Shown piece after piece: positions 34,801-46,800 of a stretch of 64,000 nucleotides of DNA; position 1 is the stretch's first letter; every line of letters starts with the position of its first letter. Source of the stretch: Nocardia exalbida NBRC 100660 (GTDB taxonomy: Bacteria; Actinomycetota; Actinomycetes; Mycobacteriales; Mycobacteriaceae); contig NZ_BAFZ01000062.1 of the NCBI RefSeq assembly GCF_000308575.1, forward strand, positions 1 through 64,000, read 5' to 3'. The notes under the pieces are model-generated. The model did not search any database, was not told the origin of the DNA, and worked only from the letters and a program-made list of their open reading frames with translations. Made by a program: the position numbers and the translations under genes.

Positions 34801-37800
34801 GCCGGGGCGGTGCGGTCGCTGTCGACGGAAGAGCTCGCAGCGGCACGAACTTTGACGGCACGGTTGCTGCGCGAGCAGCCCGAGCGATGCCTCGACACCG
34901 TGAGCCGGTTGTGGGAAGGCCACACCGGTCGGAAATTCACCGCCGAGGAAACCGAGATGGCCCGTGCTTTCCTGGACGTCAGGGCGGGCCGGTTGAAACT
35001 GAATCGGGATTTCCAGATATTCGGACAGGGTTCCGAGAAGAAGGTGCAGATTCTGGACGAGTACGGGAAGCCGCGAAGCGATCCGAAGATCGGCACCGAG
35101 AGCCGGTGGTTCGGAGGCCGCCACAAGATGGTGGAGGCCATGTTCGGCGCCCCGGTGTATTCCGATGGAACGGGATCGAAACAGGTCACCGTGGAGGACG
35201 TCCTCGCCGGTTACGAACATCTGCATCTGATGTCGGGCACGCTGGAGCGGACCGCGGCGGAGATCAAGGAGAACTTTCCGGTCGAGGGTGGTTTGGCGAA
35301 GGTGGAGGACTTCGGCCGGTCGAAACTGACGGGGGAGGAGGATCGGATCTTCCTGCGCGAACCGGATAAATTGCGGGACGCGGTGGGCCGGGTGCAGCAG
35401 TTGCAGGCCGAAGGACGGCCGGTGCTGGTGATCTGCCCGTTCAACGATCTGGCCCGCAAATTCTCGCTGATGCTGACCAAGGCGGGCGTGGAGCACAACG
35501 CGATCGACGCCCGATGGTTCGCGGAGCACCGCGACAACAATGCCGCAGAGGAGCACCTGCTGTCGGTCAAGGACGCCGCAGGTGTCCGGGGCGCGGTCAC
35601 CGTCGGCACGGGGATGCTCGGCCGGGGTTTCGACGTGTCGATCAGCGACGAGGTCGATCAGCTGGGCGGGGTGCACGCGCACATGCTGGGGCGTTCGCCG
35701 ACCAACCCGGACGAGGATCATCAGTGGTCGGCCCGCGCGGGCCGCAACGGCCGCAACGGCAGCTTCTGTTTCAACGTAGCCGCGTCCGACCGCCTCTACA
35801 GCGAAGCGCGACAGCACGGTGCGCAGGTCGCGGTTACCCACTATCGGACCGCGGTGGCCGAGCATGCCGAGGCCACCGCGCAATACATCGAAGCCGCTCG
35901 TCACGCGGGTGACACGAATCCCGCACGACCGGGGGAGGCCTTGCGGGCGGCGCGGACCAAGGTCGCGGCCACCGCGGCCGACGTGCACGCGGCCGAAAGG
36001 GAGATGCGCAGCCTCATATCTCCCCTGCAGAACAACGCGGCCGACCGCGCGTACCTGCAGCGTGCGATGCGTCGCGCGCACCAAGCTCACGCGCCCCCTA
36101 CCGCAGACGTTTCCGCTGCGACGTCGGCGGTCTCACCACGGACCGCCATCGCTGCGAGCCTCCTCCAGACCGGGCCGGATACCGTCCACAACGCGACGGG
36201 TCTCGGGCAGGCCAGGACGGAACTCGACCGTGCCGCGATGGAAGCCGTGCACGCCGCGCCTGACGCCGTCCAACCCCACCTGCGGGGAGACCGGTTCGCG
36301 CGGCTGGCGGGGTGGCTGGGAATTCCCGCGTCGGTCCAGGCGGCCGCGGCGGTGTTCGACACCGGCGATGACGACGACCCGTTGAGCCGACTGCTGGAAC
36401 GAGCAGGCGTCTCCTCCGCTGCCGTGGAAGCGCTGAACCAGCACCTCGACCACGCCCCACCCGCCGCGGTGCTGCGAACGGACGCCTTCACCGACGAGCA
36501 AGCGCTGAATCATCTAACGCCGCAACGCAATCGGCTGGCCGCCGAACTCGGCTGGGACCCCGCTCAGGTCGCCGGTGCGGAGGGTGTGCGCCAGGTCGGC
36601 GCCGCCGTCGAGCAGGCCCGGAAGGAACTGGCGGCCCTGTTGGAGATCGACGCCACCGCGGTGAACGCGGCCACCGCACGCGACGGGATCGCCGACGCGG
36701 TCGCCCGCCTGCTGGTCCGCGGCGAAACCACCGGCGACCCGGCCACCGAACGCCTCGTTCACGCCGCCTCCACCTTCTCGGCCATCACCGCACTGCTCGA
36801 CCTCATCGTCGCTGTCCACCAGCGAAGTCCGAAGAGCTGCGTCAACAATGGTGTGACGATGATGCGGGTGCTGTACCCGGAGAACCAACAGGCCTACCGC
36901 ATGCCCGACGACATGCCGCTGCGGGGTCACGACGCGCAGGACACCGAACAGGCCTTCGGCGGCGCCTTCCAGACCTTCGGTTCGCTGGACAAGGCCGCGG
37001 CATCGCTGAAGGACAGACCCGGAGGTAGCCAGGCGCTGGTCTACAAGTGGATGAACAAGGGGGAAGTCGAAAGCCACCTGGTGCTGCTGGTCAACGACAG
37101 TGACCGGGCGGATGCCCCGAACCTGGTCGTCCTGGACATCGCGGCCGCCCCCGGAGAGGCTCCGATCACGCCCGCCGATCTGGCCGGATCCCGCGCGCTG
37201 CTGAACAAAGCCGTGCCCTTCCAGCAGTGGCAGCGCGAACAGCAGCCGTTCATCGACCAGCTCGGCGAGGGAGACCGGGACGTATTCGCGATCGCATTCG
37301 ACAGTGCGGGCGAACCTCTCGCCCGCCTGTCCACGGCACAGCGTCCGGTTGTCTCCGCCCGAAGCCCCGGTTTGTCCCCGCCATCAGTGTGGTCGAGTCG
37401 CGCCCCACCATTTCGACGGGACCAGTTCGCACTGGCAGGCCATCGCCTACCCCGTGACGGTCAGCCTCGGGACAGCATCCGCGCGGCCACTCCCACCCCC
37501 GATGCCCAGCGGGTAGCCGAGACTGTGTCGCGGCCGAGTCGAGACGTCGTTCCCATCGGTAGCAGACCATCGTCGGATCCTGAGGATGGCGCCGAACGGG
37601 AAACGCCGGATGCCGGTACGCCGGAACCGGCCCGGCCTATCGATGTCGGTGAACTCGGCAGGGCGCTGGCCGAGCACGGCGTCGTCGTGGGACGTGCCGC
37701 GGCGGCGCGGGTGATGGGTTCGGACTCGGCGGGTGGCCGAGATGTCATCGAACTGTCGGTTCCGGAGTGGCTGTACCGGCGGTGCGAGGCCGAAGGCTGG

Positions 37801-40800
37801 GCACAGGACGACGAACAGCGCTCGGTGTTGACGCGCGGCCGGTTCCGGGTGTCGGTAGGTTGGCCCGGTGCCGAAACCGGCATCGTGTCACACGAGGACC
37901 TGGCCGACCGGTCGTGGCAACCTGCCGGGGGCGGACCGCGGGTCGCTCTCTTGGCCGACGTCTATGCCTGGACACAGGAGACGCAGGACCTGGCTTCGGC
38001 CGACCGGATCAAGGATCACCTGCTGAGTCCGGCGTGTGTGCCGTTGCCCGCCGAGGTGATCGCGCGCGAGATCGAGGAGGTGACCGAGATCTTGCGGGCG
38101 CGGGTGTCGCCCGAACAGCTCGCCGATCCGGAGATCCGGCGCGGGATACGGCTGGCAGCCGAGGGGCTCTTCACCAATCGGACGCTGTACGGCCATCCCG
38201 ACATCGGTCGCGCCAACCATCTCCACGACGACACCTTCGAACTGCGCGAGTTCGGGGTGGCCGCGCTGTACCACAACGGCATGAGCGTAGCCGAGGACGT
38301 GCGCCACATCGTGGACAACGGTGTCCTCCAGGGCGCGGACCTGCGCGAGATCGTCTTGGCGATAGCCGCCGACACATGGAGCGATCTCGTCTACGGCGGG
38401 GGGCGGCGCGGCGACAACCCCGAGGGCTACGACGAGTTGCGCTCGGCTCGATTGCTCCATGACCGCGCCTTGTCCCACGGCTGTGACGCCGGTACCGCCC
38501 GAACGCTCGGATTCGCCGTGAACGGCACCGGATTCGATGAGCGGACCGGAATCCAGATGATCGCCGCACCGGCGGCGGTCGAGGAGATGCGGCAGCGCTG
38601 GGGTGAGATGACCGACGGCGAATTTCACACGGCGACGCGAGTGGCCCGCTGGGTCGCCGCCGCGGACTTGCAGACGTTGTCGGAACCCGACGCGGTCGTA
38701 CAGAGCATCGAATTGGCGCTCGAGGACCTGATGTCGCGCCGCTTCGACCCGGCACGTGTTTTCGGGCGAGTCCTGTCCGAATGGGGCGTTCGGGTCAACG
38801 CCGTCGGCGAAGCGCTGCGGCTCGCGGACCGGTTCGGGCGCCTGATGCCCGAACATTCTCACCTCACCGTTCGTCAAGCCCTGATCAACCGTCTCCGCGG
38901 CAGTGCCGACTTCGTACATCCCGACAGCGGACACCGTCCTCCCGACGGGTGGCTGCTGGGGAATCGGGACCTACGCCGGGAGCACGCCGCGAAGCTGCGG
39001 GAGATCGCCGACCGGTTGGCCGGCGACTCGGTCTACACGCCGATGGACGCCTATCGCGACGCTCGCACGCATGCGGCCGAGATGCGGGAGAAATACAGCG
39101 GTTTTCGTTGGCAGGTGGTCGTCGGGCCCGGCGCTCACCCGCGGGACCCCGCGATCCTGGCCGCCGCCGTCGCGGCTCGACTGCCCGAGCTGGACTCGTC
39201 GGGGATCTCGGAAGGCGTGATCGAGGCGATACCGCGGATCGCGGAGATCGCCCGCGCCCGGACAGGGGATGCCTCTGTGATCGTCGTGACTTCCTCGCAG
39301 GACACCGACGGCCGGCCGCGATTGGTCGCTCAGCTCGACTACACCCGGCCGGAGGCCATCGATCCGGATCCTGGTGTGACGTCGGAGGAACTGCGCCGCG
39401 AGCTGTCCGATGTGGACTGCCGCATCGACATCGAGACCGCTGATCCATTGCCTCAGGGCCGAGTCTGGCATCGTCTCCGGCTCGACTTCACCAGACAGCG
39501 GATTCTGGTGTGCTGCGGCCAGTGGGGGTTGGGCGGAACCGGCATGGCCACGTTGACCGTGTCGCTGTGCCAGGCACTGGCGAAGGCCGGGCATGCGGTG
39601 ACGGTCCGGACAGGAGAGGTGGGGCGCGCTCCCCGGATCCCTGGTGTGAAGGTGATCGGCCCCCGCGAAAGCGGGTCGTTGGCGGTCACGCGTGAGCGGA
39701 TGCTGTCCCACTGGGACGAACTGCCGGAATTGATGGATCTGGTGATCGTGCATGACTCGGGCGACGGTCTCGCCGCTGCGCTGGCCGCCGAGGAGCGGTA
39801 CCCCGCAGCGAAACTCGTTCGCATCAACCATCTGACGCCGATGCTGTTTCACACCCTCGGCAACAACCCGGAACGGGGCCGAGCCAAACTCGCGGCCGAT
39901 GTCTATTTGGCGCGGCGGGCACATCTGGTGGCGGGGCTGGGACCGGTGCTCGCTGCCGACGCGCTGTCCTCGGCGGTCATGGCAGGGCACGGCTCGGTGC
40001 ACGAACTGCAACCGGGCCTGGTACCGGCCGCACAGCCGCCGGTCCCCGCGCCGGGTGCACCGGCCCGGATTCTGTTGTTCGGCCGTGCGGACGACCCGTT
40101 GAAGGGCGTCGCGGAGATCGCCCGCGCGGTGCGGCGGCTTCGGGCCGCAGGGCGAGACGTGCGGCTGATCGTGCGCGGCTATCCGAGACGCGGCCTCGCG
40201 TCGGCCCGCGCCGAGTTGGTCGCGCTGGTCGGCGATCCGGATGCGGTCGAGGTGGCGCCACGGACGTCGGATCGTGCGGCGCTGCAAGCGGATATCCGTT
40301 CGGCGACGGTCGTGGTGATGCCGTCGCGTGCCGAGGGATTCGGCTTGGTCGCCGCCGAGGCGATCGAACAGGGTGTGCCGGTCGTGGTGCCGTCGTCCAG
40401 CGGAGTGGGCAGGTTTCTCACCGAGTTGGACGAGTACCGCGAGCAGGCGGAACGGTTCAACATCGTCGAGCAGCATCTCGGGGCGGCGCCGGAGATCGAG
40501 ACCTGGGCCGCTGCAGTCGGCTCGGTACTCGACGAAGTGCCTGCCGCCTGGGCTGCCGCCGGCCGGCTGCAGCGACTGCTGAAGCCGTTCACCCGCAAGC
40601 GCAGCGCGAAGATGCTCGTGCATGCCGCCCTGAACACCGATCTACGCCCTCGCCGGGACATCCGCCCCTCTCGCGCCCAGGTGACGCTCGAAAACGGGCA
40701 TGTGGTGGTGCGCGGCGAAGGAACCGACTACGAACTGATCCTCGACGTGGCCGACGCGATGGAAACCGATCCCGCGGTACGGCGTGCCGTCATGGGCTAC

Positions 40801-43800
40801 ACGGTCGTGAAGTTCGCGCCGTCGCGGGACCCGCTGCCCATCCGGCTCGCCGCGGCGCGCGTGGACGAGTGGCTGTTCGATCCGTCCGCGGCAACCGCTG
40901 CGCGGAGTCACGGTTCACGGGCCGACATTCTGCGGGCGTTCGTGGCGGTGGTGTCGGTGCAGGGATTCGGCGCAACCACGATCGATGACGTCTGCCGGCG
41001 CGCGCGGATCCCTCGGGACGTCTTCCACGATCACTTCCCGACCACCTCCAGCGCCTTTGCCGATGCGCACCGGCAGGCCCGGCGCAATCTGAATCAACTG
41101 GTCGTCGACGAGTTGGGCGCCGCGCCGGCGCCCAACCGCGCGGCCCGTGTCACCACCGCGGTGAACACGTATGTGAGCGCCCTTGCCGCACGTCCGGCCA
41201 CGGCCCGCCTACTGCTGGTCGAGGGATTCACCGCCGACCCGGGAGCGCGCGCCGAACTCACCGTGGGCATGATCGAGGAGATCGCCGCCACGCTCGCGAC
41301 CGTGTTCGAGGAGTCGATCACGCCGACGCGGGAGCGCCGCGCCTCGGCGGCAGCGATCTACGGCGTCCTCGCCGACTGGGCCGTGACCGGCGACGCCACC
41401 GCCGTGCCCGCCCTCCGCCGAAATCTCGTCGATCTGCTTCGCAATGGCACGCCGACCCCCGCGGTGGGCTCGGCGGCCGACGTCCCGGCCGAGTCCGCGA
41501 ACTCGTCTCGGGAACAGCGCAGCCGCTCGGCGCGACAGGCGGAACCCGAGGAGCGGGAACGGATCCTGACCGGTTTCGAGGCCGCGTACGCGGCAGCCGT
41601 CGAACGCCTGCGGACCGCCACCCGCGCCGCCATGCCGGAGGCCGCGGCCGACGATCTGCCGTCACGGCTGCGGGCCGCCATCAACGCCTACCTCACCGCC
41701 CTCGCAGCGCATCCGGAAGAGGCCCGCGTGCTGCACCTGAACCTGCTCGCACCCGGCCCCGGAGCGTACGGGCCGCACGACCGGCACCGGGCGATGCTGG
41801 CCACGCACTTCGGCGAGGTGGTCGGGGAGATCGACGCGCGCACCGCCCGGCTGCTCGCCTCCGCCGTCGCGGGGATCGTCACCGATCGCATCCTCTCCGG
41901 CCGCACCGGAAGCCGACGGTCCGCCGACGGCGAGTCCGAGCGGATCGCGACCCTGCCCGCATTCGCACCGATGGTGACGGCCACGGTCGGATCTCTCCTC
42001 CCCGGCAGCGGCGGGACGCGGGCTGCTGACAATGACGCTCCCGGCCACCGGTCCACCGGACCGAACCGGATCGACGGCTATATCGGCAGCCGTCCAGAGG
42101 AATTCGCGTCGCGGCCCGGCGGCCGGTCACGGAGTGAATCGGCCGTGTCGGCACCGGATATCTCCGGACAGCAGGTGCCCGCAACGGTGGCGCGGCGGCA
42201 TGAAGAACGATCCGACAACCAACCCACGACAGGGCGGAGCGAAGGTCCGGCCGGCCTGATCGGTAGCCGGCCACGGGAAGAGAATCCGTCCGGCGGCGAC
42301 GCGTCCGCCGGTCCGGAGTTCCAGGACCTGGTGCTCGCAGGCAGGGAATCCGGTACAGCGGAACGTTCGCCGGTAGAGGATGCGCCGGGAGTACGGGTCG
42401 ATCGGGTGACCTTCGGCAACGGCACCCGAGTGTTCGCGGAGACCTACACCGATCCTGTCGTCGCTCTCGAGCAGGTACTGCAACGGAAGGTCGCCGCGAT
42501 CATGGACGCGCCGGTAGCGCGTACCTGCCTGATCCTGGAGGACGACACCGTCTATCGGGAGATCGTTCCCGGGCGGCCGGGCGACAGCCCGCGGGCACTG
42601 GACCGCGAGATCCTCGACTCGGGCTCGGCCGCGCGACTCGGCCTTTTCGATGCGGTGACCAGGACCAACCGTGCCGCGCGAGACTGGAGTGTGGGTCCGG
42701 ACAACGAGGTGAGAGGTGGTCGCGCCCCTTCCACGATCAACGCGACGCCGACCGGTGCATTCGCCGCGAAGTTCGTGCGGGAGATCGACGGGCGCGAGAC
42801 GTGGCAGCACCACGGCATGACGAGGTCGGAACTGGCCGGCATTCGGGAACAGGTGGCCTACCTGCAATCGTGGATCTCGGATCTCCCGATACCCGACCAG
42901 TACAAGCCCGCGCTGCATCACATACACGGCCGGTACATGGACGCGCTGGCGGAGATCGAGTGGCACGCCGCGCGCACGCCGGGCGAGGTATTGCGCGACG
43001 CCGGGCTGGACGCCCGAGCGCAGGCCAAGGCGCGGTTGGTCGAGGCGTTCAATCTCGACTACCCACACATCACGATCGCCGGGTTCGAACATCCGGATGT
43101 TCCTGCCCACGTCATCGAGGAGATTCTCGGCGCGCTGGCCGAGATGTTCACCAGGTTTCCTGGCCGTACCAACATCAGAGGTCTGTGGATCGACCACCTG
43201 GGCAACGAGAACGCCGGAGCCGCGTCCTTCGCCCAGCGCGACTCCGAGTCGACGTTTCGAACCGTGGCAATACAGTTCAGTTTGCGCAATGCGAGCAGGC
43301 CGGAATGGACTGTCGAACGCGGTATCGAACTGCGCGAGCGCGGTTTCAATCCGGTCGGTGACCGACCGTTCCACCACGATGCGGTCCACGAATTCGTCCA
43401 CGCGATCGATGCCACGGAGCTGCTGTCGGGCAGCCTGCGGCAGGTGCTGCAGGACAGCTGGTCCCGGCTCCACGAACTCGGCCTGATCCGCGAACCGGAG
43501 CAGACCTGGCTCGCGCGACTGCCGGTGTACGCCTTCGTCGACGAGACGAAAGCGACGCTGCGAGAATACGAGGCCCTTGCCGTCGGATTCGCCGAGACGG
43601 ACATTCACGGCGCGGCGGTCGGCACGCCGCAGTGGGTGATCCACGAGTACGTCACCGCCGGTCGGCCACCACAGATCACCCCCGACCTCGTCGTCGATCT
43701 CCCCGCGCAGGAAAATCGACCCGGGAACCGGCCGGACCCGGGCAACCACGGATTCATCGGCAGCAGACTGTCGAAGTCCACCCCCGAGCGGCAGGATCGG

Positions 43801-46800
43801 GCGTTCACGAGCGATGCCCGTGTCCTCGACGACGAGGTGCGACCCGGGCAAGGACCGCTTCGTGGCGAGCATTTCCCGGTGCCGGGGTTGCGGATGAAGA
43901 GCAACGATCCCGGTAGGAACGCGGCCTTGCGCATGTTCTCGCTCTGGCAGGCGCATGTGGCCAATCGCGGATTGGGAAAGCTTGTCAGCCGGTGGGATTC
44001 GGTCGTGACTCCGGCCGGGGGCCGAAGGGCGCTGGCGGAGCTGTACTTCTGGATATCCCACCAGCGCTACCTGCGGCAGGTCTGGGCCGTCGAGCGTGAC
44101 CCGAGCGTGGTGGGCGAACACGGGGAAAGCCATCCCGACTACTTCCGCACCAGGCTGGGCGACGACGCGCCCAACCTGGACATGGTCGGGCACCTGCCCG
44201 GTCTGCGCGCCGGGGTTCGCCGCGATCCACGAACCGGCAAGTGGCACGGCGGCGTCGGGACACCGGCGTTCTGGACCACGCTCGCGATCGGACGTCTCGT
44301 CCGAAGCCGGATGGACGTGGAGTCGCCGGGTGACACGGTGTTGCAGAACGTTGTGGAACTGCCCGGTGGCGAGCGCGTCGACGGGAATGTCCTGTGCGCG
44401 CTCGAGCGTGGCCGGTTCGTGATCGAGACGGCGCGGGCCGGCGACCAGCGGAGGATCTTCGATGCCGCCCTGGCCGAACTGGCCGCGGCTGTCGACCAGC
44501 GGTCGCCGGAACCGTCTGCCGATGTGCTGCGGCGTTTCGCGGACGCGGTCTATCTGCTGTTCCAGGCGCCGCTGATGACGCGGGGCAGCGACGCGACGAT
44601 TCGGACGTTCGCGGCGACCGTGTTGACCTTCGCCTTCGGCCGGCCGATCCGCCTGCCGCACGACATCGATCTGCAGGCCATGTCGAGGCGGCAGTCGGAC
44701 TTCGTCGAGTGGTTCGCCGCAGCGCTCGATCGAGGTCTGCGCGGGACCGGCGGATCGGACGCACCAGGCGAGACAGGGGACCGTCCGTCCGGCTTCATCG
44801 GGAGTCGGCCCGGGGAACAGTCCGATCCGTCGGTGGACGCCTCGCGGGGCGCGTGGCTGAAGGCGTTGCGGCTCGAACAGGGCAGGAAGCAGAAGGAGGT
44901 TGCGCAAGCGGCGGGTCTGACCAATGCCGCACTGTCCAATATCGAGAACGGGCGACGGACAACCCTCGGCACCTTCCAGCAGGTCTGCCGCGTGCTGGGA
45001 GTCGAGGGTGTGGAACTGGCCGAGGCCACTCGGCGGTTCTACCCGGACGTCGAGCTCGAAACCGATGCTGCGGCGCATGATTCGCCGGGTGGGTGGGTGG
45101 CCGCGCATCGCAACAACCGGGGCATGACGAAGACCGACCTCGCGCGTGCCGTCGGAGTGACGCCGACCCGGATCGGGGAGATCGAGAACGGGGACCGCCC
45201 GCCACCGAACGTGTTCTTCCGGATTGCTCGCGCATTGGGCGTGGAGCAGCAGGCGCTGGCGCAGGCCACGCGTAGCCTCTATCCGGATCTCGTGCTCGAT
45301 CTCGACCCCACAGCGCACGATCCCGCCGCACCCGGTAACTGGATCATGGCGCTGCGGCACGCCAACGACTCGCCCCAGGCCGAGGTGGCACGAACCGCGG
45401 GCACATCGGCGGGATACCTCGCTGGAATCGAGGCCGGGGAATACACTCCCAGCTCGATCATCTTCCGGCGGCTCTGCCGGGCACTGGAAGTCGCGCCGGA
45501 ACTTCTGCGCACGGCCACGCACCATTTCTACCCGGATCTCGTGCTCGGTGTCGGCCCGACGGCACACGATCCCGCGGCACCCGGCAGCTGGATCGTGGCT
45601 CTGCGTCACGACCGGGATATGACGAGGATCGATCTCGCGAACGCGATCGGGCCCGGCTGGGGTCATCTCGGCCATATCGAAAGCGGAAACTACGTGCCGA
45701 GATTCGCGGCTTTCCGGCGAATCTGCGAGGTTTTGGGGATAGATGACGAGTTGCTGCGGGTGGCAACCCGGCACTTCTATCCACACATCGATCTCGACCT
45801 GGAACCGGCGGCACACGACCTCGGCGGCTGGATCACCGCGCTGCGTAACGATCGGGACATGAGCCGCGCCGAACTCGCCCGCGTGTCCGGTCTGTCCACG
45901 AAGTACCTGGCACAGGTCGAGACCGAGAACCGGCGCCCGCTGTTCGGCACATTCCGGCGGATCTGCCGAGCGCTGGGCGTCTCGGGTGGCTTGCTGATCC
46001 AGGCGGTGCGGGACTTCTATTCGGATATCACCGCCGATATCGATCCCGCCGCACACGAATCGCTCGGGCGTTGGTTCGTTGCGCTACGTCACGACGAAGG
46101 AATATCGGCGACCGAGCTCGCGCGCCGAGCGCGGATGCCTCGCAGCACTCTTTCCAGTATCGAGAACAATCGCTATCTGCCACGGTTGAGAAAATTGCGG
46201 CAACTGTGTCGAGCGCAAGGCGTCGGCGGTGAATTGTTGCTGGAGATCGTCGAGCGATTCTATGCGGATCGATACGAGCGGTCCGGCCATCGAGACGAAC
46301 AGGAACTGTTCGAACAGTATGTCGTGACTCGGGTGGGTTCGCCGGAAGAGAAAGCGGCCCAGGACAAGATTTTCGAGAGATTCGCGTGGGTGCCGAACGC
46401 GGTGGCGCGTCGCGAAGCTCCGGACATCCGTGACGACGCCGAACAGGCCGCCTGGATCGGAATGCTCAGCGCGATCAGCAACCACGTTCCGTCCGCCTCG
46501 TTCGCGGCTCATGCGTGGGCCAGTTGCCGCGGCGCGGTGTTCCGGTACCGTCTCGCGCTGCGATTCCCCGATCTCGACAACCGCACGCGGAAACTCGTGA
46601 GCACGGTGGAAGCGCAGATCCACAGGATGGTCGCCGCGGGTGCGGCGCTCGAGGACACCGAGATCGCGCGGGGAGCGGGAGTGAAGCCGGCCGATGTCGC
46701 GTTGGCCCGGGAGATCCTGGCCCGGCCCACGCTGCGGCTCGATGCGCCGATCAGCAGCGACGACGGGTCGCCTCGCCTGGAGGTGGCCGATCGGGTTCCT

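Noticed and set aside
43860..44740. Fic-type AMP-transferase module in the giant protein
   Set aside because: The helical segment with RGSDATIRTFAATVL suggested it, but no HPFx(D/E)GN motif is present, so the module is left unassigned.
42127..46056. A 1309-codon minus-strand frame antisense to the giant gene
   Set aside because: Its length is striking, but the composition (Arg/His/Gln/Val rich) and lack of motifs fit a third-position GC shadow. The plus frame contains all recognisable domains.
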